A stretch of 64,000 nucleotides of DNA, taken from positions 2,852,001 to 2,916,000 of the forward strand of contig NZ_CP162601.1 of assembly GCF_040957575.1 (NCBI RefSeq), written 5' to 3'. The position numbers and the translations under genes were made by a program. The notes under the pieces are model-generated. The model did no database searches and had not been told where the DNA came from. It was given only the letters and a program-made list of their open reading frames with translations. Of this stretch, positions 28,258-37,761 are shown in pieces (the stretch's first letter is position 1; each line of letters begins with the position of its first letter). The stretch comes from Vibrio sp. HB236076. GTDB taxonomy: Bacteria; Pseudomonadota; Gammaproteobacteria; Enterobacterales; Vibrionaceae.

Positions 28258-29538
28258 TCAGTCTTCTCGACTAAATAGCGCTTCGATAAACTCATCACTG
28301 GTGAAAGGTCGCAAATCTTCAATGCCTTCACCAACCCCAATGTAACGAATAGGAATTGAAAATTGATCGGCAATGGCAAAAATAACGCCACCTTTCGCCG
28401 TTCCATCAAGCTTAGTGAGGGTAATACCGGTTAGCGGCGCAGCCTGGCTAAAGAGCTTGGCTTGGCTGATGGCATTTTGCCCGGTGCCTGCATCAAGCGT
28501 TAGCATAATTTCATGTGGCGCTGATGAATCAATTTTTTTCATCACACGCACAATTTTTTTAAGCTCTTCCATCAAGTTCGCTTTGTTTTGCAAGCGACCT
28601 GCCGTATCGGCGATCACGACATCAATACCGCGCGCTTTCGCCGCTTCGATCGCATCGTAAATCACAGAGGCACTGTCGGCACCGGTATGCTGTGCAATCA
28701 CAGGGACTTGGTTTCTCTCACCCCACACTTGCAATTGCTCAACCGCTGCCGCGCGAAAAGTATCACCGGCCGCCAACATAACACTCTTGCCCTGCTGCTG
28801 GAATTGCTTGGCCATTTTGCCAATCGTGGTGGTTTTACCAACGCCATTCACCCCGACCATAAGAATCACATAAGGTGTTTTTTCATGATTAATTTCAAGC
28901 GGCTGTTCTACCGTTTGTAAGATGTCGGCCATTTCTTGCTTCAATAAACCAAACAAGGCTTCACCGTCTTTGAGCTGTTGACGACTGGCTTTTTCTGTCA
29001 GGTTCTCGATAATTTTCACGGTCGTATCCATACCGACATCGGCCATCAGCAGTTGCTCTTCGAGCTCTTCAAAGAGCTCATCATCGATTTTTTTGCCTTT
29101 AAAAAGACCGAAAAAACCCGCGCCGAGATTGGCTTTAGTGCGACTAAGACTGCGCTTGAGACGAGCAAAAAAACTTTCCGTTGGTTTTTCTTGTTCCGCG
29201 ACTCTAGGCTCCGGCTCTCGCTCGGGGTTCTCTGCCGTCACGTCGTCCATGTCAATAGACGGTTCCTCGTATTGTTGAGACGCATCGGCCTGCTCACTTT
29301 CCGAGTTGAGGTGAGTATCCACTTCCAACGGATGAGCCTCTGTATCTGGTTCTTCATCACTGACGTGACGGTCACTAACCCTTGACTGACTCTGCGTATC
29401 TGCAACCGGATTAGCGCGCTCTTCTGGTGCGTTATCCTCCGCAGTATCCGGTACTGCTTGGTCTTGATCCGTTTGTTTTTGCTCTTCTTCACCGAAGCCA
29501 AGCCAAGAAAGCAGGCCGCGCTTTTTTTTCTCTGTCAT
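28258..29538 (-). CDS. ftsY: Signal recognition particle receptor FtsY
   Basis: The SRP receptor GTPase that docks ribosome-SRP complexes at the inner membrane. The 426-aa protein has an acidic A domain over residues 1-130 (many E/D runs) and then the NG domain. G1 is GVNGVGKTTTIGK, DTAGR the G3 motif and TKLDGTAKGG the G4 region. The first of the ftsY-ftsE-ftsX run. It is divergent from rsmD, the standard gammaproteobacterial layout. Confidence 0.97.
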   Translation of the reverse strand: MTEKKKRGLLSWLGFGEEEQKQTDQDQAVPDTAEDNAPEERANPVADTQSQSRVSDRHVSDEEPDTEAHPLEVDTHLNSESEQADASQQYEEPSIDMDDVTAENPEREPEPRVAEQEKPTESFFARLKRSLSRTKANLGAGFFGLFKGKKIDDELFEELEEQLLMADVGMDTTVKIIENLTEKASRQQLKDGEALFGLLKQEMADILQTVEQPLEINHEKTPYVILMVGVNGVGKTTTIGKMAKQFQQQGKSVMLAAGDTFRAAAVEQLQVWGERNQVPVIAQHTGADSASVIYDAIEAAKARGIDVVIADTAGRLQNKANLMEELKKIVRVMKKIDSSAPHEIMLTLDAGTGQNAISQAKLFSQAAPLTGITLTKLDGTAKGGVIFAIADQFSIPIRYIGVGEGIEDLRPFTSDEFIEALFSRED

Positions 29539-29727
29539 CTGGGAAATCCTAGATCCTATCTTTTACCGCACGATTGGCGGCAGTCACTCAATAAAAAGCC
29601 ATGAATACCCAAGTAATCACTTCAACATTGGGATTCATTGCTGTCATCATTTACAATATCGCAGGAAAGCGCCAGCCATCACCTACATGGTTGGTATAGT
29701 ATCACTTTATTCTCGGTCTAAAAATCT

Positions 29728-30342
29728 ATGCCAAGACAGCGTCAAAAAAAACCTTCACCCAAGCGTCCCGCAACGGGCTCTATCCGTATTATTAGCGGCT
29801 TATGGCGCGGAAGAAAGCTTCCCGTCCTCGATGCACAGGGGTTAAGACCCACCACAGATAGAGTCAAAGAAACGTTGTTTAACTGGATTGCCATGTCGAT
29901 TCCACACGCTCGCTGCTTGGATCTCTTTGCTGGCTCGGGTAGCTTGGGGTTTGAAGCCGCATCACGTCAAGCAGCACACGTCACCCTACTAGAGCTTGAT
30001 CAGAATACCTATCGTCAACTGCAAAGCAACCGCCAGCAAGTGAATGCCGAGAATATGACCATTCACCATCAAGACGCCCTGAGTTTTTTGCGTCAGTCTC
30101 CGACGAAACACGACATTGTCTTTATCGACCCTCCCTTTCGGCAAGACCTTCTCAACCAAACCATACAACTGCTCGACCATCACTGGCTGAATGACCGCGC
30201 TTTGGTATACATCGAAACCGAAAAAGAACTCGATTTAACCGAGATTCCAGCTTATTGGCAACTGGAGAAAGAGAAGTTTGCTGGCCAAGTCGCCTACCGC
30301 TTGTATCAAGTCCATCTCGACCCTCAAAGTGACAGTGAGTAA
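29728..30342 (+). CDS. rsmD: 16S rRNA (guanine966-N2)-methyltransferase
   Basis: RsmD methylates G966 of 16S rRNA in the assembled small subunit. The 204-aa protein has SAM motif I DLFAGSGSLGFEAASR and the catalytic motif DPPF (FIDPPFRQDLL). The RGRKLPV and RPTTDRVKETLFNW segments are family hallmarks. It is divergent from ftsY and ends at a strong terminator. Confidence 0.96.
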   Translation: MPRQRQKKPSPKRPATGSIRIISGLWRGRKLPVLDAQGLRPTTDRVKETLFNWIAMSIPHARCLDLFAGSGSLGFEAASRQAAHVTLLELDQNTYRQLQSNRQQVNAENMTIHHQDALSFLRQSPTKHDIVFIDPPFRQDLLNQTIQLLDHHWLNDRALVYIETEKELDLTEIPAYWQLEKEKFAGQVAYRLYQVHLDPQSDSE

Positions 30343-30398
30343 TCGCTAACTTGCTATGTAGACGGATAAACAAGAAAAGCGCCGAATAAAAACGATTT

Positions 30399-30424
30399 AA
30401 GGCGCGTAGATACGCGCCTTTTTT
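30399..30424 (+). terminator. Intrinsic terminator of rsmD
   Basis: The perfect stem AAGGCGCGTA/TACGCGCCTT with a 2-nt loop gap is followed by TTTT. Confidence 0.85.
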
Positions 30425-30526
30425 GGTGTCGGCCCCATACTCGCTACCGACACCACCTTACTTACGTCGTTCTCTCCGAGTGTTCCCCCATCGTAAAGCG
30501 GGTTGAGAGTAAACACTCACGTCTTA

Positions 30527-31111
30527 TCAGCCGAGGTACGATTTTACCCCATCGAGGAACATCTGAGTTGAAATCATCACCAGCAATAAGCCCATCAAAC
30601 GTTCGACAGCACGTAGACCTTTCTCACCTAAGATGCGATGGAAAAAACCGTAGAACATCAAAATAACAAAGCTACCCAGCCAGGCTAACACCACCGATAA
30701 CGACAACTCCGAGAGTTTATCGGGAAACTGTGACGATAATAGCAGTAGCGATGCGATAACTGACGGCCCCGCAATCATAGGAATGGCGATCGGCACGATA
30801 AATGGCTCCTCACCAGCCGCAAGCCCGGTAATGCTGCCAGCACTCGGAAAAATCATCTTAATCGCGATAATAAACAAAATCACCCCACCAGAAATACTGA
30901 GCGTCTCGGGGGCGACGTGTAAAAATGACAAGATATTGCGACCGGCAAATAAAAATAGCAATAAAATAACCAGGGCAACCAGTAACTCTCGGATCAATAT
31001 TTTTCGACGTCTCGACGGATCAATGTGTTTAAGAATGGATAAGACAACCGGTAAGTTACCTAAAGGGTCCATAATTAAAAACAACATGGTTGCAGCTGAA
31101 AAAATATCCAT
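30527..31111 (-). CDS. yhgN: MarC-family inner-membrane protein YhgN
   Basis: The 194-aa protein has six membrane segments. FLIMDPLGNLPVVLSIL, SISGGVILFIIAIKMIFPSA and GEEPFIVPIAIPMIAGPS (each a family block) match E. coli YhgN. MarC-family proteins resemble transporters, but their substrate is not established. The ATG at 31111 lies nine bases after the yhhN-like stop, so the two are probably co-transcribed. Confidence 0.9.
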   Translation of the reverse strand: MDIFSAATMLFLIMDPLGNLPVVLSILKHIDPSRRRKILIRELLVALVILLLFLFAGRNILSFLHVAPETLSISGGVILFIIAIKMIFPSAGSITGLAAGEEPFIVPIAIPMIAGPSVIASLLLLSSQFPDKLSELSLSVVLAWLGSFVILMFYGFFHRILGEKGLRAVERLMGLLLVMISTQMFLDGVKSYLG

Positions 31112-31120
31112 TTTTTTTCC

Positions 31121-31744
31121 TTAGCGGTAAATAAGCGAGGCGGTTAACAAAATCTGAGCTAATAAATAGCCGCCCATGACCCAAAGGTAGCGACTGGGCA
31201 CCGATTTATGGTGGCGATTGAGCAGATAAGCCATCGATGAAAACAGCAACAATAAAACGGCGATGATTGCCAAGGTATTGCCAAAGGTCGGTAACTGCAA
31301 CCACCACTCTCCCGCAATCCAAGCGAGGTGAATCAATACGATGCCCATGATCACCACGGGAAACACCAAACGATCAATTTTGGGCAGCAGCAATAAAAAA
31401 CCCACCACGCCTGCAGCCAGTAGCACCGCCAATGGCCACCACGCCACTTCTTGCGTCATTTGTGACCAAAACATTAAACTGTATGCCACTTGCGCAAGTA
31501 CAAAGCCCAAAAACGACAGTGGCAATCGCTTCGCACTCACTAGAGACCAGTCGGTCACCATCGAAATGATCAAACCCACACACAGCCATTGACTGCCGAC
31601 AGGCGTGATCACTTGCGTACTCACCAGAATCGCCAACAACACAAACGTGAATGACTTAAAAACCTGTGCTTGCAATAAATGTGACTGCTTAGTGCTGATT
31701 ACCGACATCAAAGCGCATAAACCAATCGCCAGCCAACTCCACAT
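31121..31744 (-). CDS. YhhN family membrane protein (lysoplasmalogenase-like)
   Basis: The 207-aa protein has seven or eight membrane segments and the YhhN/TMEM86 pattern: KSFTFVLLAILV near residue 29, then GLIISMVTDWSLVS with the family Asp and a later F-GFVLAQVAYSLMF stretch. Animal relatives hydrolyse the vinyl ether bond of lysoplasmalogen; the activity in bacteria is not well defined. Upstream of yhgN on the same strand. Confidence 0.8.
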   Translation of the reverse strand: MWSWLAIGLCALMSVISTKQSHLLQAQVFKSFTFVLLAILVSTQVITPVGSQWLCVGLIISMVTDWSLVSAKRLPLSFLGFVLAQVAYSLMFWSQMTQEVAWWPLAVLLAAGVVGFLLLLPKIDRLVFPVVIMGIVLIHLAWIAGEWWLQLPTFGNTLAIIAVLLLLFSSMAYLLNRHHKSVPSRYLWVMGGYLLAQILLTASLIYR

Positions 31745-31995
31745 GTTTACGTACCTAAGTTAAATAGTTTAAATACCATTGACTCATATCACATACAGAA
31801 AGAGCGCCCAATTCGAGTAAGCATTAACGTTAACCGGCATCAAGGTTAAGGACTCTCGACTCACTAGTGACAATAACGCTCTCTGTTTTTTGATTGAGTG
31901 AGTATAATTTCAGGAAATATCAGTGAAGTACAGATGCACGGCAAAAAATTGCGATTGATTTCATCACAATATTACCCATGATCAGGGGAGTTGAT

Positions 31996-32370
31996 TTACT
32001 GTAGGAAGGGAAAGTGCGCTGACAGAACATCCCAGTGGTGATAGTAAAAAGCAAAGGCCGCTAAGGTGCTCAACACAACCAGCAACAAAGCCATTCCCCA
32101 CATGGCGCGATAACTTCTCGGCCGCAGTGCTTGTTCACATTCTTTACACAGAGCAAAAAAATCTTGGCTCACGTCGTAAGACGCTTGACCTTGCAAAGCA
32201 TCGTGGTGCACTGATGCGACTTGGCGTAGCTTCTCCACCGTGGTGTGAGGTAAACGGCTTTCACAGTCATCGACCATCTCCAACAACTCACCGCCCGAGG
32301 CATGATATTGGCGACGCAATAGCGTTTCTAGTTTATGGCCACCGCGTACAACTCGATTCAGGTTTGTCAT
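31996..32370 (-). CDS. Hypothetical tail-anchored membrane protein
   Basis: I do not recognise a family. The 124-aa protein has a soluble, charged helical N-terminus (residues 1-85) with Cys at about 51, 74 and 77 (in DDCES and LCKECEQAL). A single membrane segment follows near 90-108 (MWGMALLLVVLSTLAAFAF) with a short tail, so it is probably inner-membrane anchored with its N-terminus in the cytoplasm. It stands alone between yhhN and an acyltransferase with about 250 and 215 bases of non-coding DNA on either side. Confidence 0.65.
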   Translation of the reverse strand: MTNLNRVVRGGHKLETLLRRQYHASGGELLEMVDDCESRLPHTTVEKLRQVASVHHDALQGQASYDVSQDFFALCKECEQALRPRSYRAMWGMALLLVVLSTLAAFAFYYHHWDVLSAHFPFLQ

Positions 32371-32471
32371 ACTACGTCCTCACTGTCTCAACTGAATAAA
32401 TGGTTATCAGCTCAATAAACAATTAGCAGTATTTCTGGCAAGGTGCAATACACGTGATGTAAATTTGCTAA

Positions 32472-32500
32472 CGCTTATCACCGCCAAACCGTGATAAGCG
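32472..32500 (-). terminator. Hairpin downstream of the acyltransferase gene
   Basis: The perfect 10-bp stem CGCTTATCAC/GTGATAAGCG with a 9-nt loop lies 69 bases past the stop. The T-run is poor, so this is a weak terminator or mRNA 3' hairpin. Confidence 0.4.
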
Positions 32501-32568
32501 CCAACGGATAGGCAACATTGTGCCCCCAGAAACCAAACCGCTTAAGCGATCCTAGGGGCGACGATTAT

Positions 32569-33585
32569 TTAAGGGACTAACCAGGCCGTTACTCGGGTTT
32601 TAGAGAGTAAGTAACTGATCGCAAGAGCGCCAACAAAACCAATCACTGTCCATAGAGGGATGAGAAGCCAAGTATTGCCTTGATACCAGCCAAGTTGTTT
32701 CATCGGCCATAATACAATCGGATGCGCTAAGTAAATACCTAAGCTGTGGCGACTGATAAAGGCCACCGACTGTTTACTTGATGGGGGGAGAGACTCACAC
32801 ACCCAACGCCCCAACACAAACACCATACTGGCGGCGAGCACCACATTGAGGGTTTTATAAGAGAGCCAACGCCCAATGGTGTATTGTTGCTCAATCACGC
32901 TTTGGTCAATCACCATATACGCGGTTGTCACTAGCGACAACGTCCCAACTGCCGTGACCCCGAGCACCCAATTCGACGAGTTAGGCATGCGATTCAACAA
33001 AAGATAGCCGAGCGGTAAATAGCCAGAGTACAGCCACATTTGTTGACTCCACGGGCCATCGATGTGAGCTAAATACAAGGCGGTCGTCACTAACCAAATA
33101 AAGACATACCCGTAAGCGACTTCATCCCCCCAACGTTCGATGGCGGCTTTAAAAAACGGGGCTAATAAATACAAAGGGATAAAATAATAGAAAAAGCCTA
33201 GGTGATAATACGCCGCATGCTCGCTGATGTTGGCGAGAATATGCTCAACAACCGCCGGGTTAAACTGGCCTTGAGGCGTAAAACTGGCAAAAAATGCGTA
33301 GAAAATAGACCAAACCACAAAAGGGATCACCACTTTCGCCACCCGTCGCTTTAAGTAATAACCAAACTGAAATGGCCGTCGATCACTGAGCATTAAGGCG
33401 CCGGTAATGAGTAAAAATACCGGTACCGCCCAACGTATGACACTGTTTAAGCCAACAGCAAAAGACCACTGGTCAAAAGGCAACGACGAAAACTGATGCC
33501 GATAAGGCCCTAATACGTGAATCGCCACCACGACCACTGCCGCCACGACGCGTAACAAATCAAAAAACTCTATTCTTTTCGACAT
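32569..33585 (-). CDS. Acyltransferase family 3 protein (WecH/OafA-like)
   Basis: The 338-aa polytopic membrane protein has about ten hydrophobic segments. The start MSKRIEFFDLLRVVAAVVVV with AIHVLGP is the family 3 acyltransferase opening (R of FDLLR and the catalytic His in IHV). These enzymes O-acetylate surface sugars; WecH acts on enterobacterial common antigen. No polysaccharide cluster is nearby, so the substrate is unknown. The ATG at 33585 is preferred to an upstream start at 33,636 because the conserved domain begins there. Confidence 0.82.
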   Translation of the reverse strand: MSKRIEFFDLLRVVAAVVVVAIHVLGPYRHQFSSLPFDQWSFAVGLNSVIRWAVPVFLLITGALMLSDRRPFQFGYYLKRRVAKVVIPFVVWSIFYAFFASFTPQGQFNPAVVEHILANISEHAAYYHLGFFYYFIPLYLLAPFFKAAIERWGDEVAYGYVFIWLVTTALYLAHIDGPWSQQMWLYSGYLPLGYLLLNRMPNSSNWVLGVTAVGTLSLVTTAYMVIDQSVIEQQYTIGRWLSYKTLNVVLAASMVFVLGRWVCESLPPSSKQSVAFISRHSLGIYLAHPIVLWPMKQLGWYQGNTWLLIPLWTVIGFVGALAISYLLSKTRVTAWLVP

Positions 33586-33793
33586 AATCGCTTCTTTTGT
33601 GAGGAATATCTGACCAGTGTATGCCGAGCGCAACAATAATTCAGCAGTAAATCGTCATTGTTTTGTTAACCCTGGGGGGAAGAGTAAATGAAATCGCAGT
33701 GTTGTGATGACCCATCGATAACTCCTAGGTAAAACAAAAATTCCTCACGCCTATCATTGCTCTAAAAAAGGGATAAAACTAAAAAAGCTCGCC

Positions 33794-35029
33794 TTACGAC
33801 GCCATTTTCGCGTATTGATGACTCCATTGCTGCGCGCTCATTAGCGCCTCTTTGACCTCTTGACTCGAGAGACCAAGATGTTGACTGATCGACTCAATTT
33901 GCTGCCAGTCTGCCCGCTCAAAATGTTCTTCCAAATTCAGCAAAGCACCAAACTCTCCTTCTCGGCGCAACAACGCATTTTTTAAACCATCGGATAGCGG
34001 CAACTGGTCAATGATGTGATTTAAAGGCATGTCCAACAAGGTGTCGAGTAATGACAATAATCCAACCAAGAAGCCTTGTACCTCAAGATGAGCAAAACGA
34101 GGGTGTTGTGACATGTGCTGGCAAAATTGAGCGCGCTGCATCGACAATGGCACAAGCTCTTTCACTTTTGTTCCTGAAATGTAAGACGCCACAATCAAAG
34201 AGACGAACAACCTCAATTTATCTTGGCCAAGGTAAACCAAGGCTTGATGAAAAGAGCGAATTTTGACCTCTAATTGCGCCGAGTGATTATTGACAAATTT
34301 TAGAAGCTTATAGGAAAGCGTCATGTCGGAGGCGATAATTTTCTCGATCGATTTAAAACAAGGTTCGGACCGACACACCTCCTGAAACAAAGAGAGCGCC
34401 GTTGTTTGTTCAGGACTGACATAACGACTCTCAGAGATTTCAGGCTTACTAAAAAAATACCCCTGGAAAAAACGAAACCCCGCCTCAAGGCAGCGCTGAT
34501 GTTCCGCTTGAGTTTCAATTTTTTCGGCGAGAAATTGTTGCCGACACCCACTGGCTAATTGCTTTTTAACCCACTGACAGCTTTGTTCAACCCCTTGGGC
34601 TTGTATATCAATTTTAATAATATGAACATAAGCCATAAACCGACGCCAACGAGGGTCGTCAACATAATCATCTAGGGCAATGATATACCCTTGTCGGTAC
34701 AATTCTCGTACCGCATCGAGAAGGGCTTTTGTCGGGGGGCAATCTTCGAGGATCTCAACCACAATTTGCCCTTTCGGCAAGCTTAGTGGCAACATTCTCA
34801 ATAAGCTTTTGTAGGTGAAATTGATGAAGCAACGCGAGTGGATCACATCGGGATTTCGCCCTAATGAGAGAAAGTTCTCAACGATAATGCGATAGGTTGC
34901 GCGCTCTGAACTGATATGACTAGGAAAACCGTTATTAGCGCCGTCGCGAAATAACAACTCATAGCCAATGGTAGTGTTCTTGCGATTAAAAATTGCCTGT
35001 CTAGCGACGTAAGTCTTTTGCATCTTCAT
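33794..35029 (-). CDS. EAL-HDOD domain protein (YuxH/CdgJ type)
   Basis: The roughly 411-aa protein joins an EAL domain (residues 5-200) to an HDOD domain (about 205-400). In the EAL part the signature is ELL (GYELLFRDG). The metal-site neighbours are changed: LDDYVDD replaces the DDFGxG loop, although KID and QGYFF remain. Hydrolysis of cyclic-di-GMP is thus uncertain. HDOD marks are SIEKIIASDMTLSYKLLKFVN and SFHQALVYLG. V. cholerae CdgJ has this architecture and affects motility. The start at 35029 is chosen; 35,023 is also possible. Confidence 0.82.
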   Translation of the reverse strand: MKMQKTYVARQAIFNRKNTTIGYELLFRDGANNGFPSHISSERATYRIIVENFLSLGRNPDVIHSRCFINFTYKSLLRMLPLSLPKGQIVVEILEDCPPTKALLDAVRELYRQGYIIALDDYVDDPRWRRFMAYVHIIKIDIQAQGVEQSCQWVKKQLASGCRQQFLAEKIETQAEHQRCLEAGFRFFQGYFFSKPEISESRYVSPEQTTALSLFQEVCRSEPCFKSIEKIIASDMTLSYKLLKFVNNHSAQLEVKIRSFHQALVYLGQDKLRLFVSLIVASYISGTKVKELVPLSMQRAQFCQHMSQHPRFAHLEVQGFLVGLLSLLDTLLDMPLNHIIDQLPLSDGLKNALLRREGEFGALLNLEEHFERADWQQIESISQHLGLSSQEVKEALMSAQQWSHQYAKMAS

Positions 35030-35223
35030 CAGTGGCAAAACAAATATTGTACTATCTTAAAAGATATACCGGTGAAGAGTCCAATAATTAAGCAACTTGT
35101 TTTATGTTTGTTTTGCCCCCCTGCTCCCTTACACTATGATTTACCCACCTTGAGATGGCCCCCTTACCCGGTTTATCTCATGGTCATGATCAATAGCCAT
35201 TGAAACAACACATTATTTTCAAC

Positions 35224-36234
35224 ATGATAGAGACTGGTAACCTAGGATTAAAAAACGGTATGTACTCCACTGAAGACCTGTTCAATAACGCCATTAATGG
35301 CCCGATTGCCGACTTGTGGCAACAACGTCAAGAAGGGTTTATCCGTGGCGTCGATAACAAACGCATTTACTGGTGCAAACTGACCGCGCCGGAGCACACC
35401 AAGTCGCTGACGGTGGTCAACGGACGAGTGGAGTCTTGTTTTAAGTACCAAGAATTGTTTTTTGATCTCTTTCAACAAGGCTATGATATCTACGCCTTTG
35501 ACCACCGAGGACAAGGCCGCTCACAGCGTCTCGTCGACGATTCCGACATCGGCCATGTCCATGTGTTCAATGATTATGTCAATGATATGAAGAGTGTTGT
35601 TGAGCATGTTAACCTCAGCCACTATCAATTCAATGGCATCATTGCTCATTCCATGGGCGGCGCGATTGCCACACGCTACTTACAGCAAACGCCATCGCAC
35701 CCTTTTCATGCCTTATGCCTTAGCGCCCCTATGTTTGGGATTCCCGTACCTTGGTATATCAAACCTATTGCCATTTCATTTGCGCACCTGTTATCTGCGA
35801 TATACGGAAAACCCACGTTTGCCACTCGCAATCGGCATTATTTAGACAAACCCTTTTCCGGTAATTTTCTTAGCCAAAGTCGTACTCGCTACGATTGGTT
35901 TCGTTCCCTTTACCATCAAGATAGCGAGCTGCAAGTGGGAGGGCCGAGTTACCATTGGGTTTGGCAAAGTCTGATGGCGGCCAAACAATGCTTACAACAA
36001 ACTCGGCAATTGTCACTGCCCGTATTGTTAATGCAAGCTGGCGACGATCGGGTTGTGGTCAACAAAGCCCATCAGGTCTTATTCAAAAAACTGCGTAAAA
36101 CCAATCGACACAGCGAATTCGTCACCATTGAACACGCTCAGCACGAACTTCTGTTTGAAAGTGATCATTATCGAACTCAAGCACTGGATACCATGTTGCA
36201 ATTCTTTTCTCGCCACCAACCCAAGACCACCTAG
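35224..36234 (+). CDS. pldB: Lysophospholipase L2-like alpha/beta hydrolase
   Basis: The about 336-aa serine hydrolase has DHRGQGRSQR, then the nucleophile motif AHSMGGAIATRYL near residue 145. The acid LLMQAGDDRVV and the C-terminal His in EHAQHELLFE complete the triad. It matches PldB, an inner-membrane-associated hydrolase of lysophospholipids. The start is unclear: ATG 35224 and ATG 35260 (with AGGA upstream) are both possible, and TTG at 35200 opens the frame. It is followed by yigL as in E. coli. Confidence 0.88.
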   Translation: MIETGNLGLKNGMYSTEDLFNNAINGPIADLWQQRQEGFIRGVDNKRIYWCKLTAPEHTKSLTVVNGRVESCFKYQELFFDLFQQGYDIYAFDHRGQGRSQRLVDDSDIGHVHVFNDYVNDMKSVVEHVNLSHYQFNGIIAHSMGGAIATRYLQQTPSHPFHALCLSAPMFGIPVPWYIKPIAISFAHLLSAIYGKPTFATRNRHYLDKPFSGNFLSQSRTRYDWFRSLYHQDSELQVGGPSYHWVWQSLMAAKQCLQQTRQLSLPVLLMQAGDDRVVVNKAHQVLFKKLRKTNRHSEFVTIEHAQHELLFESDHYRTQALDTMLQFFSRHQPKTT

Positions 36235-36375
36235 CCTTCAATACTCCACATTGCGGTCATTCGCTAAGACGGGAGGATAGGAAATGAGGAAATAATAACG
36301 CCCAAAATGGGCACTGTTTGCCAACTCGTCGATGTTTTACACTGTGCCTAAACCACTAACCCGTAGAGGAATATC

Positions 36376-37206
36376 GTGAACGCAATCAAACTGGTCGCCT
36401 CAGATCTCGATGGCACACTGCTCAACGCTCAACATGACATCTCTGTCGTTACACGTGAAACATTACAGGCTCTCCATCAGCAACACTATCGCTTTGTGTT
36501 TTCTACCGGTCGTCACCACATTGATGTTGCCTCAATTCGGCAGAAAACCGGTATTCCCGCCTACATGGTCACCTCAAATGGCGCCTGTATTCACTCGCCA
36601 GACAACCAGAAATTGGCCGAACACTACCTGCCACCTCATTTGGTACAAGCGATTATCGATGTGGTGAAAACGGACCCAGAGGTGTACATTCACCTCTATC
36701 AAGAACAGCGTTGGTTACTCAACCAGGAAGACCCCTTAATCAAGGCGTTTAACCGTCAGTCGGGGTTTATGTACGATACATTTTCAACCAATGACGCGCC
36801 GACCCAACGGATCTACAAAGTCTTTTTTACTCATAAGCAACGTCACCCTGAGGCCATGATCAAACACGAGCAAGCTCTCAGACAAGTCTTTCAAGATCAA
36901 CTCTCCGTGGTTTTTTCAACGCCTTGGTGCCTCGAAGTCATGGCGAAAGGGGTTTCAAAAGGCCAAGCCTTAGCCACGATTTGTCAACACGAAGGTATTG
37001 AGCTCTCTCAATGCATGGCGTTTGGGGATGGCATGAATGACCAAGCCATGTTAGAAGCGGTTGGGCAAGGTTTGATAATGGACAATGCTCACCAGCGTTT
37101 AAAGCACGCTTTACCGTCACATAAGGTCATTGGGCATCACGATCAAGACGCGGTTGCCGATTATCTTCAGCGGCATTTACTGACCACTTCACCGCAAACC
37201 GCGTAG
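36376..37206 (+). CDS. yigL: HAD phosphatase YigL (Cof type)
   Basis: A HAD-superfamily sugar phosphate/pyridoxal phosphate phosphatase with a C2 cap. Motif I is DLDGTLLNAQ (nucleophile Asp near residue 10), motif II STGR, and motif IV GDGMNDQAML. The start is GTG at 36376 with AGAGGA upstream; 276 aa. The pair pldB-yigL is conserved in enterobacteria and vibrios. It ends at a T-rich terminator. Confidence 0.93.
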   Translation: MNAIKLVASDLDGTLLNAQHDISVVTRETLQALHQQHYRFVFSTGRHHIDVASIRQKTGIPAYMVTSNGACIHSPDNQKLAEHYLPPHLVQAIIDVVKTDPEVYIHLYQEQRWLLNQEDPLIKAFNRQSGFMYDTFSTNDAPTQRIYKVFFTHKQRHPEAMIKHEQALRQVFQDQLSVVFSTPWCLEVMAKGVSKGQALATICQHEGIELSQCMAFGDGMNDQAMLEAVGQGLIMDNAHQRLKHALPSHKVIGHHDQDAVADYLQRHLLTTSPQTA

Positions 37207-37213
37207 GCATGTC

Positions 37214-37247
37214 GGCTTGTCGTTCTCATACTGACAAGCCTTTTTTT
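37214..37247 (+). terminator. Intrinsic terminator of yigL
   Basis: The stem GGCTTGTC/GACAAGCC is followed by seven T. The convergent EVE gene ends eight bases on. Confidence 0.88.
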
Positions 37248-37254
37248 GCCCCAT

Positions 37255-37725
37255 TTACTGGCGGTATGATAAAGACTCGATCGACAAAATGTCTTGCCAC
37301 TGGGCTGGGGTAACCGGCATGACGGATAAGCGGTTGCCTTTTTTCACTAATGGAAAATCCGCCAACGCGGGGCGAGTTTTGAGCGCGGCAAGAGGGATCA
37401 ACCGTTCGGTCTTACGCACAAACTCGACATCGACCATAAACCAGCGCGGCTTTTCAACCGTCGCTTTGCTGTCGTAATAGTCACTGCCAAGGTCAAATTG
37501 AAAGTGATCTGGATACGCCTCTTTGACCACTTTGGCAATCCCCGCCACACCAATGTGTTTGCAAGAGGAGTGATAAATCATGACTTCATCACCGATTTTG
37601 ACGCTGTCGCGCAACCAATTTCTCGCTTGATAGTTTCTCACGCCCTCCCAATGTGAGATACCTTGCACTCTTAAGGTATCAATTGAAAAAGTATCGGGTT
37701 CCGTTTTAAATAACCAATATGCCAT
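37255..37725 (-). CDS. EVE domain-containing protein
   Basis: The 156-aa protein is a single EVE domain (PUA-like fold): MAYWLFKTEPDTFSID, SHWEGVRNYQARNWLR, and GDEVMIYHSSC with the later GIAKVVKEAYPD. EVE domains bind modified nucleobases in DNA or RNA; the bacterial stand-alone form is widespread and of unconfirmed role. It is convergent with yigL and divergent from the lipoprotein gene. Confidence 0.92.
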   Translation of the reverse strand: MAYWLFKTEPDTFSIDTLRVQGISHWEGVRNYQARNWLRDSVKIGDEVMIYHSSCKHIGVAGIAKVVKEAYPDHFQFDLGSDYYDSKATVEKPRWFMVDVEFVRKTERLIPLAALKTRPALADFPLVKKGNRLSVMPVTPAQWQDILSIESLSYRQ

Positions 37726-37761
37726 CGTGATTCACTTTATTCATTGTCTTGGAAGGTCCAT

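Noticed and set aside
29093..29501. Open frames antisense or out of frame in the acidic domain of ftsY
   Set aside because: Caused by the repetitive GAA/GAG-rich codons of the FtsY A domain.
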